Assembly: GCA_965112735.1 (NCBI GenBank)
Contig: OZ218953.1
Span: forward strand, 4,898,001 to 4,962,000
Source of the DNA: Phaeosaccion multiseriatum
Taxonomy: Eukaryota; Ochrophyta, other classes
Direction of reading: 5' to 3'
DNA: 64,000 bases
The translations under genes were made by a program, and so were the position numbers. Every line of letters starts with the position of its first letter. Positions within the stretch are counted from its first letter, which is position 1. Positions 11,636 through 24,408 of the stretch are shown here, in pieces. The notes under the pieces are model-generated. The model saw only the letters and a program-made list of their open reading frames with translations, did not search any database and was not told the origin of the DNA.

Positions 11636-13323
11636 TGACATGACAGACAGACAGACAGATAGACAGACAGACAACGGCAGATGGAGCCTTAGTAAGCACT
11701 TGAGGAGTTGAAACAAGGCAAGGTGAGGCGTATCACGTGTCGAGAAGGGGAGGCACACAAGACAAAAGGGCTGTAACTTTGGGCCTCCTCACCCGCAGCA
11801 AGCCCCGAGAGACCTCCAGGCCCTGAGGGCTCCCCGTGCAATCCACGACGACGTCGAAGGACCCCGCGGCCTCCGTCAAGGCGTTCTGAGGGGTATCGGT
11901 ATCGCCCCTTGGCGGCACCAAACTGAAGTCGACAACGTCTTTCAAGAGATCTGCCCGCTCTGCATGCCTAGCGAAGAGGGTGGGTTTGATCTGCGGAGAC
12001 ATTGGAGGGGGAGGGTGACAAGGGGGGATATGAGGAGGGCACCCGGGTATGTCATGTTTGGGAAAGGTACGGCGGGTGAAGCAGCGGTTGTACGGACTAG
12101 AGTGGTCTGTCCGACCACTCCACCCAGTGCACTGACTAGCCTTGGGTGACACACTCTCATGAACGAAGCCAGACGACAAGTCTTGCAAGCCCCCTCTGGC
12201 CTCACCTTTAGCTCTGCCCGCCCCAAGGCCTCGCAAACCATCAAGCCGAGCTTTCCATCGCCTGAGGAGTCGGGGTCCCGGTAAACGATCAGAAACACGT
12301 GGTGGTGGTGGAAGTGGTTGTGGTGGTGGTGGTGGTGGTGGTGGTGGTGGAGGAGGAGGAGGAGGAGGTGGAGAGGAGGAGGAGGAGGAAGAGAGGAGGA
12401 GGAGGAGGAGGAGGAGGAGGAGGAGGAGGAGGAGGGGGAGGAGGAGGAGGAGGAGGAGGGGATAAGAGTGGGGCAGAGAGCAGGAGCGGATGCGACAGCT
12501 TACCTAGGATTGCGACGCGCTGTGTTGAGCCCCGGACGACTGCCTCCTGCTCGAGGATGCGGCAAGCGGCGGCAAGGGGCTCGACGAACACAGCCGCTGA
12601 GAAGGTGAGGTCGCGGCAGCAAGAGAATTCGACCAGAGAGGCATCAGTTCGCTTCCTCGTCGTCGACGAGTTGAGAGGTGCAGGACCAAGAAAGCCAAGA
12701 CAAACGAGAGGAGCAGAGGCAGAAGTACCACCACACACCTTCGTCGGAGATGCACTCCGGTATAACGTGAAGGTTTGCCTCTGGAAGGCTGAGGTATTCC
12801 GCCCAGCACCCATCCTTTCCGAGTATGCCCATCACCGTCCTGAATCAAGGGGGGGGGTGGGGTTACGGCGTGCCCATGCTCCCAGCTCTACTCAATCTCC
12901 AACTCAACGGCATTATATACCTCTCACCGATTTGGGCAATGATTGCGGCTCATGTCATCGCGCCTCTCGCAAACAGTGCAGCTCTTCTTCTCGCTCCGGC
13001 AAGCCAGGTTGATTTCTCCACACACCCTCTTGCCGTGCAGGGCGCTCCCCTCGCTCACCACTTTCCCAACAAACTCGTGGCCAAGCACGCCCCGGAAGTT
13101 CATATAACCCTTGCATATTTCTAAATCGGTGTTGCAGACGCCGGCGCGCAGCACCTGAGGAGGAGGAAAGGGAGGACGGGGTGAGAGGGGTAAGGGAGGA
13201 GGGGTCAGGCAGTATCATCCTCACCTTTATCAGAACTTCTCCTTGTGCGGGAACCGGTTGGGGGTGATCTAAGAGGAGCGTGGCTCCCTCCGCACCATCT
13301 ACGCCCACCGCGACAGCCCTCAT
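11291..13323 (-). CDS. Zinc-dependent alcohol dehydrogenase (MDR family)
   Basis: Seven exons on the complement: 13323-13225, 13154-12928, 12839-12739, 12596-12504, 12261-12206, 11990-11793, 11572-11291; 351 aa, the usual length for the family. Order: N-terminal GroES-like domain with catalytic-zinc residues (Cys in AGVCNTD, His-Glu in GVLGHEFVG), a four-Cys cluster (ACR...SCTVC...HCP) typical of a structural zinc, then the Rossmann motif ILGDGKLGLM split by an intron, then the strand DVVVDCTG and GTLVLKST. It oxidises an alcohol or polyol using NAD(P); the substrate is unknown. No targeting peptide is obvious. The intron at 12262-12503 holds a large GTG/GGA microsatellite. It starts 144 bp from the RNA polymerase I gene on the other strand. 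Confidence 0.9.
11591..11673. repeat. (GACA)n microsatellite
   Basis: About 80 bp of GACA units with small interruptions, in the last intron of the alcohol dehydrogenase gene, about 20 bp beyond its acceptor-side boundary. Confidence 0.95.
12299..12468. repeat. GTG and GGA trinucleotide microsatellite
   Basis: A (GTG)n tract runs into a long (GGA)n tract, about 170 bp in all, within intron 4 of the alcohol dehydrogenase gene. Confidence 0.95.
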
Positions 13324-13467
13324 TCTTGCGATTTCTATCGATTTCCTTGCCTTGGCTCGGGGAGGTGTTTGGTATATTTTTTTTTTTTCGCATTTTACTT
13401 TTGCACAGATGGCACTGGACGTCCCCCCGCCAATGGCCAAGAAATCCGTCAAACAAAAAGAGACGCG
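13324..13467. promoter_or_regulatory. Putative shared divergent promoter
   Basis: 144 bp between the start codons of the alcohol dehydrogenase gene (-) and the RNA polymerase I subunit gene (+). It contains a run of about 11 T at 13379-13388 but no clear TATA box. Confidence 0.4.
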
Positions 13468-16400
13468 ATGGGGGGCAAGAGAAGAGCACGGGAGGAGGGC
13501 CGAGGCCCGAAATCTGTCCCTGCTCCCCCTCTTATGCCTCCGGTCATCGGTCCTTCTTTCTCGCTCCACAGATACCCAGGGAAGGACACAGCCAAGAAGC
13601 TCAGGGTGAGTTGAGGGGCGCTCAGCTGCGAAAGCGAAAGGGACTGCTTCTCACGTGCTGCTGCATCTAACTCGCGGCAAGCTATGGGTCGCGGAAGGTC
13701 TCAGAAGCGAGTATATGCTGCTTCCTGGGAAAGGGCTGGGTAGGTGGTCGAAGTTAATCAACGTGGTGGGGTCAGACGGCTGATCCAGGCAAAGAAGCGA
13801 AGAAGAAAGCGAGCGAGCGCGAGAGTGACACACAGCGGACACCGTGGGCAGAGATGATACAGCAGAAACCGAAGGGGGGCAGAGTTGCTGCGAGCGGCCT
13901 TCATGCAGGAGCGGGCAACAGAGGCACCCACACGCACGCTGCATTCGAGGGCCTGCCTCCCCACTCTTATCCCCTGTGCCCTCCTTTTCTCGCTCTCCAC
14001 CCCTATTCTGTCGCTCGGTAGACGCTCGTGGCACCTCATGTGGAGTCGTTCAACTACTTTCTGGACGAGGGACTGGTCCAGGCCGTCAAGGATCTCCCGA
14101 AGGTGGAAACGCAGCTGGGAGAGGGTGGGCCTTTAGTTCGCATGCATATAGAAAGTGTCAAAGTGGGCTACCCGGCGAAGAAGAACGACGATACCGTGAG
14201 CACCAAGATTCTGCCGAGAGAGTGCAGAGAAAGAGGCTTAACCTACTCGGCGCCCTTCTTGGCTACTGTGGTCTTCCAGGTGAGGAAATGACTCCGCTTG
14301 CTTGCTCTCAGCTGCCTCGCCTCTCTTGTATCTTTGCTATGTATGATTTTCCCTCTTCCTGTCGAATATCGTACGCGCTTTGTACAACAGCTCGATTCCC
14401 TGTTCCCCTCCAACAGTTGCGGAACGAATCAGAGTATTTAGACATGATGAACGGCCCTCTCACCCACTCCCCCCACCCGCAGATTGACGACGGGGAGGAG
14501 CAGCGCGTGCAGCGGCGCTTCGGAGACTGCCCCATCATGGTGCGCTCCACACACTGCCATCTCAACAAGCTCACACCCAGGGAGATGGTGATGAACAAGG
14601 AGGAGACGAGCGAGATGGGAGGCTACTTTGTGGTGAATGGAATCGAGAGGGTCATCCGCCTGCTGCAGGTGCGCCGATCTGGGAGGTGTACGCGAGAGAG
14701 AGAGGGGGAGGGAGAGAGAGAGGGGGAGGGAGGGAGAGAGAGGGAGGGGGAGAGAGAGAGGGAGGGAGAGAGAGAGGGGGGGAGGGAGAGACCTCCCTGG
14801 AGAGTGTCTCTTGTCTGCTTGTTGCGTGCCCCATGGGTGCGATGCGCGTGCTCTTTTTTTTTACTTATGGTGGGGTGGGGGGTATTTTTTTTGTGCGTTT
14901 ACCTATACATTCCACACATACACACACATCCATCGCAATCTCTCGCCCTCCAGGTACCTCGGCGCAACCATCCCCAGGCTATTAGCAGAGCCACCTTTGT
15001 GAATCGCGGCCCTTCCTACAGCAACAAGGGAGTGGTGATACGCTGTGCCAAGCAGGACCAATCCACCATCACGTGCACGCTCCACTACCTCACCACGGGG
15101 GGTGCGACACTGCGCTTCACTGTGAGGAAGCAAGAATTCCTTGTGCCTGTGGTGACGGTACTCAAGGCATTGAAGGACATTTCAGATAGGTAGGTGGCGC
15201 GAGGAAGGGGAGGAAGAGGAGAAAAGGGAGGGAAGGAGGGAGGGAAGGAGGGAGGAGGGGAGCAGCGCAGGAGGGCCAGGGGGTCAGCAGGGGCTTCCGG
15301 AAAGAATTGAGGGGGGCTCTCGGGGGTCTCTGTGTTCTGGAGTCGGAGTCCGCCGGCGTTCTGGCGGGAGGAGTGGGTAGCGTCGCCTTCAGCAGAGGAT
15401 GGCAACTCACAGCCCTGTATCGACTTTCTCTCTCTCTCTCTCTCTGGGTCTTTCCCCTCGCCCCTTCCCTTCCCTTGACTGCCCCGCAGAGAGATATTTG
15501 ACCGTTCATTGCAGGGAGACGACAACACCTTCATGGCGGCACGAATCGAGGTACGCAGCACCCTGTATGTGGGAGGTGTATGGGAGGACCATGCGGGAGG
15601 TGTATGGGAGGACGAGGAGCGTGTCAGGGGCACGTCCATTAAGGCTTGTGCGGAGCGGCTCAGGACACCCCTCAAGGGCAGAGGAAGAGGAACAGAGGCA
15701 AAGTGTGGGGAGCGGAGGTCACGAGGAGGCCTTTCTCCCTCTTCGTCCTGCTCCTTCATTTCTACGTACCCGCTACACGTACCTACAACCACCACCCGAT
15801 CGACCCACCTAGCCCCTCCCCGCTCCACATACCACACACACACACACTCACTCTGCCCGTACCGAAACGCGACCCTCCCGCCCTCCCCCTTCTCCGCCGG
15901 GACATAATTGACTTACTGCCCTTCTCTCAGGTCCTGCTGCGAGACGCCAAGAGGGCGGATCAACACACGCGGGAAGAGTGCTTGGCCTTCTTGGGCTCCC
16001 GTTTCCGGTCGGTCATGCCCGGCTACGATGGCCTGACGGATGCAGAGACGGGAATTGTCGTCATCGATAGGTACGGAACTCGCGACTCTGGTCCAGTGAG
16101 AGTGCGGGCCTACCCATGACTGACGGGCATTGGACTAGACATGTTCGTAAAAGCACCGCAGGGGGGATGCGACAGAGCTTCTTGCTCTCCCCCTTCCCCC
16201 CGACCCCTCCCCTCGCCTTTCCAGGCCCTCTCTTCACTCGAACGTTTGTGTTTATTTGTGAGAGAGGCCGCGCAAAGAAGGAGCGAGGGGAAGCCAAGTC
16301 GAGTCGGAGCTGTGTCACATGCTCTGTGTGTGGCACGTGCGACTGACAGAGGCTGGTGCGAGAGTGATTTGGGATGGCAAAATTAGCGCTGCTGCACGCC

Positions 16401-19400
16401 ACTGGCTCGCACCGAGACTCCCCTTTGGACCGTTTTGGAAGGGAGGGGGCATGCTCCGCTCTGCCGACACACCACGCACGCGCCAGTCTCCTGCCCACAT
16501 CTGACCACACACTGTGGCGTCTTTGTTTCTCTCTCTCTCCCCCTCTCGCTCTCGCTCTCTCACTCTCTCCCCCTCTTACCAGTTTTCTGCTTGACTTTGG
16601 TCTGTGTACACGTACAATGTGGGAAAGAGATGGAGACAGGGAGAGACAGTCGGAGTAGAGAGACAGACAGACAGACAGACAGAGTATTGCATGTACGAAA
16701 TTGTGCTCATGCATGTCCCTTCCTCCCCCTCCCTCTTGTTGCCTTTCCTCAAATCAAACTGTCCTTTGGTCCGTGCTCTGTCTTCCTCTCCCAACACACA
16801 CACACAAAGATACGTGCTGGTGCACCTCACACGCCACGCCGACAAGCAGCAGTGCCTCCTGCTGATGTTGCGTAAGCTCTACACCTTCGTGCAGGGGCAG
16901 TGTAGCGAGGATAACCAGGACGCTCTCTCCAACCATGAGCTGCTGCTGCCCGGCCACCTCCTCACTGTCTATCTCAAGGAGAAGATGGAGGACTGCCTGC
17001 TCAACATTCGAGGGGCGCTGCTCAAAGACGCCCGTAAGAACCTTCCGCAGCTCCTGGCGGATGTGTACGATCCCAAGTTCATGCTCAAAGTCATTGACAG
17101 GTAAGGAAGTTACGGCGTTACGGTTTCGGTCGGTGCAGTACGGCTATAGCGGTACGACAGGGGTACTTCACGAACGATCGCACGAGGCATACACACTTTG
17201 TCCCCACGCCCTTTTCCTCCCCCCTCTTCTTCCTCTCTCTCTCTCTATCTCTCTCTCTCTCTACCTCGTGGATGCTGCTGCTAGTCGAAGCCAAGCAAGA
17301 AGACCTCCCAATCAGTCGTGCACAGTGTTTGTTTCGGTCCTCCCCTCCCCTGTCTGTGTCTCTGTCTGACTGACTGACTGACTGACGCAAGTGTTCTCGT
17401 CATCTTGGACTCTTTACTCTGCAGATTCGGATGCTCTGTAGCGAACAAGATCGCGGTGTTCTTGGCAACGGGCAACGTGACGAGCTCTACCGGGCTTGAC
17501 CTCATGCAGGTACGGTGGGTGTGCGTATGCGCGTGTGTATGTGCATGTGTATGCGTGTGTGCATGTGTGTGCATGTGTGTGCATGTGCGTGTGCGTGTGC
17601 GTGCGTGTTGTATTGAGAGACTGGCGGGACGCTCAAAATTGTTGCGGACAGGCCCCCTGCCTTGGCTGTCTGCCATTGTCGCACATAGGCAGGGGGCATC
17701 TCTCGCGCTCTATTATCTTTCCAACGTGAAGATGACCTCTAATGCCGCACCTCCTTGGCATACGCCCGACGTTCTTACCCTCCTGGCCTTGCCTCGCTCA
17801 CTCGACCCTCCACCCCGCTTCTGACCCTTCTTGTCTCCTCTCCTTTCTCGACCATCCAAACCCGTCCTACAAAAGGTGTCCGGTTTCACCATCGTCGCCG
17901 AGCGCATCAACTTCCTCCGCTACATGTCCCACTTCCGCAGCGTGCATCGCGGGCAGTTCTTCACCACCATGAAGACCACCGCCGTCCGCAAGCTGCTGCC
18001 AGAGTCGTGGGGCTTCTTGTGCCCGGTGCATACCCCAGACGGGGGTCCGTGCGGCCTGCTCAACCATCTGGCGGCGGAGTGCAGGGTCCTTTGCTATAAC
18101 TCCTCGAGGTGTGTGACATTGGGAGGGACGGACGGACGGAGGGAGGGAGGGAGGGAGGGAGGGTGGGGAGAGGAGGCAGGCAAGGAGGGAAGAGATAGGA
18201 AGGAAGGGACGGAGGAACTGGGAGGAAGGCCCCGCGCTCCCTCCGCGCCGTCGTTGTGTTCCTGTCTGTGTCACCTCTCGTGTTTCCATTTGCCCGTATG
18301 CTTGTATTGTAGTCTCCTTCATCCATCGTCCACAGCGGCAAGCTGTACACTGCTTGATACAGTTTCCTCTCCTCTACGGTCTTTTTGAGGCGCTCAATCC
18401 ACTTCCTCTCCTCTTCCCTTGTATGCCCCGCCCCCTTCCTCAGTCCTTCTGAGCATCAGGCGCGAGACCAACAGCAGCAAGCAAAGCCCCAAGGAGGAGC
18501 GGCAGAGGAGAGTGAGGAGCAGCAGCAGCAGCACAAAAAGAAGAAGGGAGGGGGCCCTCTTGACCCTTCTTCACGGAGTCTCGACGAGGTGCTTGTCGCT
18601 CTCGGAGTGACGCCTGCAAGCACTGGCGGCGGAGATGGCAACCCAATGCTGCCCACAGGCTTCCTGCCGGTCACGGTGGACGGTCGAGTGGTCGGGGGTG
18701 GCTCAGAGGCCACACTGAGGGAGGTTAGCAAGGCGCTGCGGAGTCTCAAGGTGCAGGAGACATCGGCGGTGGAGCCGACTCTAGAGGTACGACAGAAGGA
18801 TAGATGATGATGATATGACGTGTGCTGGCTTTGATAGAGGGGGGGCTTTGGAAGAAAGGAGGCAGGCAAGGCGGTGAGGGGCGCTGCTGCTTTCCAAAGG
18901 GGCTGTCTCAAGACAAGAAGGCGTATGCGGTGCCCTTCACGGTGCGTTGAGGTGCCCCTCCACCTTCGCCTTCGGCCTCAGGCTCACCCTCAGCCTCGCC
19001 CTTGCACTCGCCCTCACCCTTTTGGCGTCCTTTCTTCCCTTTTCTTCTCTCCTTCCCTCCCTCCCTCCCCTCTCTCCTTCCCCCCCTTCCTTCCTCGCGT
19101 TTGTGACGCCTTGCCACAGGTCGGGCTCGTTCCTCCGATGAAGGGCGGTGCGGGGCCCTTTCCTGGGCTCTTCCTCTTCACACACGCAGCCCGGATGGTG
19201 CGGCCAGTGCTGCAGCTCGGCACCAATCGGAGAGAGTGGGTGGGCCCTATGGAGCAGGTTAGTGGGTGGGTGAGTGATGTGAGTGAGTGAGTGAGTGAGT
19301 GAGTGAGTGAGTGAGTGAGTGAGTGAGTGAGTGAAGTGAGTGGGTGAGTGAGTGCATGGGTGAGTGAGTGGGAGTGAGTGAGTGGGAGTGAGTGCGTGCG

Positions 19401-22315
19401 TGTGTGTGAGTGAGTGAGTGCATGCGTGCGTGAATGCGTGAGTGCAGCGCCCGCTGCATGTCTGCTTGTGGTTTGGGCTGGGTGTATGGGTGCGATCGAT
19501 CGATGGATCCATTCCGTTCTGTCTCCATCCTGTTCTCCAGTACCGTTCCCTGCGCCCGTCCTCTTTTACATATTTATCAAAGAAAAGTGTTCATTCTCCT
19601 TTTGTTCTCCTTCCTGCACCAGGTTTTCATGGAGATTGCCTGCCTCCCAGACGACATCCGCCCAGGCCAGACCACACACCGAGAGCTCGATCCTACCAAC
19701 ATGCTCTCTCTGGTGGCAAGCCTCACCCCATTCAGCGACTACAACCAGTCACCACGGAACATGTACCAGTGCCAAATGGGCAAGCAGACCATGGGCACTC
19801 CGGCGCACTGCATCACGCCCCATCGAATAGACAACAAGATGTATCGCATTCTCTTTCCGCAGGTGAGAAGGGTGACGGTGAGGGTGAGGGGCGGCGAGTC
19901 GGGGTGGGTGAGCGTGGGTGAGGGGCGGCGAGTCGGGGTGGGTGGGTGGGTGAGGGTGAGGGGCGATATTGATGTACTAACATGTAATATGGGTTCAGGG
20001 GGGTGAGGGAGAGAGGGAGGAGGGGAGGGAGACGGAGGAAGAGGAAGGGTGAAGGAGAGTTTTAAATGTTCATTTCAAAAGCCGACAAATGTCGATATGG
20101 AGTGGGTCTTCGCAGCGGGGGGGGGGGGCAGGCCATGCTAGTGCTGCTTGACTCTGCCCTGTGATATCCCTCCCCTCTGTTCGTGTCCCTTATACTGATG
20201 CCCCCGTCGTATCCCTCTGTGCCCTCCTCCTCCGCTCATCTCCACTATTAGGCGCCCATTGTGCAGACGCGGCGCCACTCGGAGTACCAGATGGATGACT
20301 ACCCACAGGGCACCAACGCCGTCGTTGCCGTCATCTCCTACACGGGCTTCGACATGGAAGACGCGATGATCCTCAACAAGAGCAGCTACGAGAGGTGTGT
20401 GTGTGCGTGTGTGTGCGTGTGTGTGGGTGTTTAGGTGGATGTGGGTGTGTGCGTGTGCATATGCGTGTGTTGCTTGCGCTTGACTCTAAGGTGAAAGTGA
20501 ATCGGCGTACACACATGCATAACACATACGTAACGCATACACGACACATACATAACACATACATACATGCATGTGATGGGATGATGTACTGCACAGGGGT
20601 TTCGGCCACGCGTCCGTCCTCAAGACGATGAACGTAAACCTCAAGAGCATGGCCGGCGGGGGGGGTCGGCACCCGGTCTCTGCAGCCAAGCTCAACCTCA
20701 GGTTTCGCAACACCAACAAGGGGGACGAGAACAATGGGGCGGCTGCCAAGCTACACGACAGTCTGGAGATGGATGGGTTACCTGCTGTGGGGAATTGGGT
20801 CAACGAGGGAGACCCACTCTACTGCGTGGTGGATGAGCTCACCGGCGCCGTCACGGTGAGTGATGCGAAGGGGAGTGGAGGGGAGTAAGGAGAAGAGAAG
20901 AGAAGAGAAGCTCCCCAAAGAGAACATTCCCGCCTGTGGCGAGAGAGAAGGGGGGTTATTGCTGCTCGGACTGTCCCGCTCACGCACTCACACCGCCTTT
21001 TTCCTTGCCCCCCCCCCCCCCCCCGACCACACACACACACACACGCGCGCGCGCTTGCTTCTGCTGCCTGCCACTGCTGCCACCGCCACCGCCACTGCTG
21101 CCGCTGCTACGGCCACCTCTCCTTCTTCAGACGGGCAAGCACAAGGAATCGGAGAAGGCTGCGGTGGAGAACGTTCGTATCATCGGAGCAGAGGGGCAGA
21201 AGGAGCCGCTGAGCCAAGTCAGTATGACTTTGCGCTTCCCCAGGAACCCCATCATCGGCGATAAGTTCTCGTCACGGCACGGTCAAAAGGGCGTCATGTC
21301 TATTCTGTGGCCGTCGACAGACATGCCCTTTACGGAGTCGGGAATGAGTCCCGACATCATCATCAACCCACACGCCTTCCCCTCCCGTATGACCATTGGT
21401 ATGCTCATCGAGTCTATGGCGGGCAAGAGTGGCGCCCTGCACGGAGCCTATCAGGACGCCACGCCCTTCGCCTTCCATGAACAAAACCGCATCATTGACC
21501 ATTTCGGGGAGCAGCTCAGCTCGGCGGGGTATGCGTATTACGGATCGGAGCCCCTCTACAGTGGCATCTCTGGCACGGTCATGCATGCAGACATCTTCAT
21601 CGGGCTTGTGTACTACCAACGTCTGCGGCACATGGTGTCAGACAAGTCGCAGGTACGTACTGTATGTTCATGATGCTCGCTGTGTTCTCCCTCCCTCCTC
21701 TCGTCGTCGCTGTCCTTCCTCTTGCCTGCGTGTCCCATCTCACTCTGCCGCCTTTCCCTCCGTCCCTCCGTCCCTCCCTCCCTCCCTCCCTCCCTCGCTC
21801 CCTTGCTCCCTCCCTCCCCCGCACTCTATATTCTGTGTACTGACTGACTGACTGACTGACTGACTGACTGACTGACTGACTGACTGACTGACTGGGTCCT
21901 GCAGGTGCGTGCCACTGGCCCTGTTAACCCAGTGACTCGCCAGCCCATCAAGGGGCGCAAGAAGAAGGGCGGCGTTCGCTTTGGAGAGATGGAGCGAGAC
22001 GCTCTCATCTCACACGGCGCCGCCTTCCTGCTCCACGATCGCCTCTTCAATTGCTCGGACAGGCACGTGGCCAACGTGTGCGCCGGCTGCGGCAGTCTGC
22101 TCAACCCCAGCACGAGGAGGATGGTGGTTTCCACGGCGGGACAGTCGGAGGCAGCGGCAGCGGCGGCGGCGAGTCGGTCCAAGGTGGTGTGCCGGAGCTG
22201 TGGAGACGAGCAGGGGCAGGTCAAGGCGGTGGCGCTGCCGTATGTGTTTCGCTACTTGGTCAACGAGCTGGCCGGCATGGGGGTCAAGCTTGAGCTCAAA
22301 CTCAAGAGCTTATAA
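13468..22315 (+). CDS. RPA2: DNA-directed RNA polymerase I second-largest subunit
   Basis: Sixteen exons: 13468-13605, 14022-14279, 14483-14668, 14954-15189, 15490-15550, 15931-16070, 16810-17100, 17425-17509, 17876-18108, 18444-18786, 19120-19257, 19623-19862, 20252-20394, 20597-20855, 21131-21652, 21905-22315; about 1227 aa. Exon 3 could instead begin at 14417 in the same frame (22 residues longer). It is the beta-like catalytic subunit that makes pre-rRNA in the nucleolus (POLR1B/A135). Diagnostic stretches: [10 protein letters not shown] near the start, [31 protein letters not shown], the hybrid-binding [29 protein letters not shown], and a C-terminal zinc ribbon with CAGCG and CRSCG. Pol I assignment over Pol II/III rests on overall match to POLR1B. 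A Gln/Lys/Gly-rich insertion lies in exon 10. Confidence 0.95.
14687..14792. repeat. (GAGAGG)n purine microsatellite
   Basis: About 100 bp of GAGAGG-type repeat in RPA2 intron 3, starting about 20 bp after the donor. Confidence 0.9.
19258..19432. repeat. (GAGT)n microsatellite at a splice donor
   Basis: GTTAGTGGGTGGGTGAG at the donor of RPA2 intron 11 leads straight into some 150 bp of GAGT/GTGA units. Confidence 0.9.
20395..20470. repeat. (GT)n-rich repeat at a splice donor
   Basis: RPA2 intron 13 begins GTGTGTGTGCGTGTGTG and stays GT-rich for about 75 bp. Confidence 0.9.
21838..21894. repeat. (TGAC)n microsatellite near a splice acceptor
   Basis: About 13 TGAC units ending about 10 bp before the acceptor of RPA2 intron 15, where a pyrimidine tract would be expected. 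Confidence 0.95.
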
Positions 22316-22432
22316 TTTTTTTCCTGAGGTTTTTTACGCTTATTTTTTTTTTCCCCTTCTTCAAAGTCGTCCATCTGTATATATACAATCCTCCTCTTCT
22401 TCCTCTTCCTCCCCTTCACTGAAGTCAGTGAA

Positions 22433-24371
22433 TCAGAGGTCCTCAAGGTCCTGAAGGTCCTCCCCGTTCTTGGCGCTTCTGAGGAAGGGCTGCACCACTG
22501 CCCACGCGTTTGTGAGCTTGTGATATCGGACAAGGGCCTGAGCCCGGGCCTGCTCCTCCTCCTCGAACAACATGTCCGGGTGGCACTCCTTCACCTGGCG
22601 CCGGTACTCCGAACGGAGCTCCTCGAACGTTGACGAGCAGTCCACCTTCGGCGCCCAAAAAAAAACGCGGAGGGGGGGGGGGCGAACGGGGTGGTGGGAA
22701 CGGGGGGGGGGGGTGACGGTGAACGTCCGTTTCAGTTTCAGTTTAATAGACCCCGTGGCCACAACATGAATTGGCTCGCTTGTCAGAGCCTACGTGCCCG
22801 ATGGGCAAGCCGGGGTTAAGGGGGGCGAGGGCATTGACCGTCAAAGGTCCATGCACAGAAACAGAGCGAAACAATCGTCTCCAATTGGCGACTGTTAGGA
22901 GGAGACAAAACACTGGTAGACAGAGACGGTGTCGTCTCTCTCTCTGCGTCGCGCTAACCCCCTCATGCATGGAATCAGGGAAGCACGCGACCCCCGCTTC
23001 AGCGCAGGCAAGAAAAGATGGTGCGGGTGCGTGTCATTTGCCTACACTTACGTCGAGCAGTACAGCAAGCGTTACGAGCTCGCTGGGGAAGCGTCCGTCG
23101 CGACTACCTGGCATCATGTAGTACCGCCTCTCCCACTCCTTCTGCCTCCGCTGCTCTTCCGCACTGCCCATATGCCCGTATGCACGAATGTACTCCTCAG
23201 TGGTCATGTCATCCTTGGTCTTCCACTGCCGCCTGCTCTTGTCCTCCGGCTCGTAGCGGCCAGACTTTGGCGGCGTGATGGTCTTTCCAATCTGTTTCGA
23301 ACGAAAGGGACGGCGTTCCAATCGGCGTTAGCGTTAGTGGTAGCCAGGCATCTTCCCTTGGGCACTGTACGATAGCAAGTCTGGATAGAATCGTCTTGTT
23401 GCGGGAGGGTTGAGAAGGCAAGACGAGTGTACTTCTTCTCGGAGTGAGGCGTAAGAGACAGAGGTGCCTTTGCACGATACAAAAGCTTGTGGACCGACCG
23501 ACTGCCCCTGTACGATGGTGAGAGGACTTGGGGCAGGAAAGACGGACCAAAAACCACAGATAGCACCGACGATCCCCCCCCACGTGGTCCCCCACCGTAG
23601 TACTAAGTCGGCTCGACGCCGTTTAACTTCCGAGATCGGACGGATTCGGGTGCTCTCGACGTCATATGGCCGTCCGTTACTACTATGGGATGGGATGGCT
23701 TCTATGTAGACGAAGACTGATGTATGGAAATGATGACGGTAACCCCCCCCCCCATGTCGCCCCTTTGGATCCCCACGTCTTTACCCCAGGGCACATCCCA
23801 CATCTATATATTACACCCTTTAGAGAGGGAGCAAGGTGACGACAAGTGAACGGGCTTGGCTTCACTGACTGACTGACTGACTGACTGACTGACGCACCTC
23901 TGGGATTTCGAACACGCCGGATTTCCAGCTTTCATCGTCGGGAATGGGAGCAGGGTAGTTGCCGAAAACCTTGAAAATTGACGGCCCACCCTCTGCCTTT
24001 CTACTGGCACGAGAAAACACCTGGTAGGCACGGAGCAGGCAGGGAGAGAGAGGGTGGGTGGGGGGGGGGGGATGAATGCTCAATCCCTCTGCAGCGTCGA
24101 GCGCCTCGGAGAGTGACTAAAACCGGAGTCTCTTTGGGAAATACGGAAAAAAGCTCCCCTCCGCATTCCGTAAGCGCACGTCCTCCAGTCCAGTTCGTAG
24201 ATGCACGAAGCGAGTACGCCCCTCACCTGTGTACCACAGTCACTGTCGTACACGGTCCTGAACCTCCTTTGGCCTCTCCGGTGTATCCAGCGAGTGGACT
24301 TTCCCGTCTTCTTGGAAGCAAGTGTGCCCCCCTTCCGCCTATCCAACCCTCCCTTCGCCCTATCTAAGCGC

Positions 24372-24408
<37 letters not shown>

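Noticed and set aside
13409-13609. Alternative ATG at 13409 for the RNA polymerase I gene
   Set aside because: It is in a different frame from exon 2; the ATG at 13468 joins in phase.
15085-15843. 252-codon minus-strand open frame within RPA2
   Set aside because: Antisense to conserved RPA2 exons 4-5 and their introns; Ser/Pro/Arg-rich.
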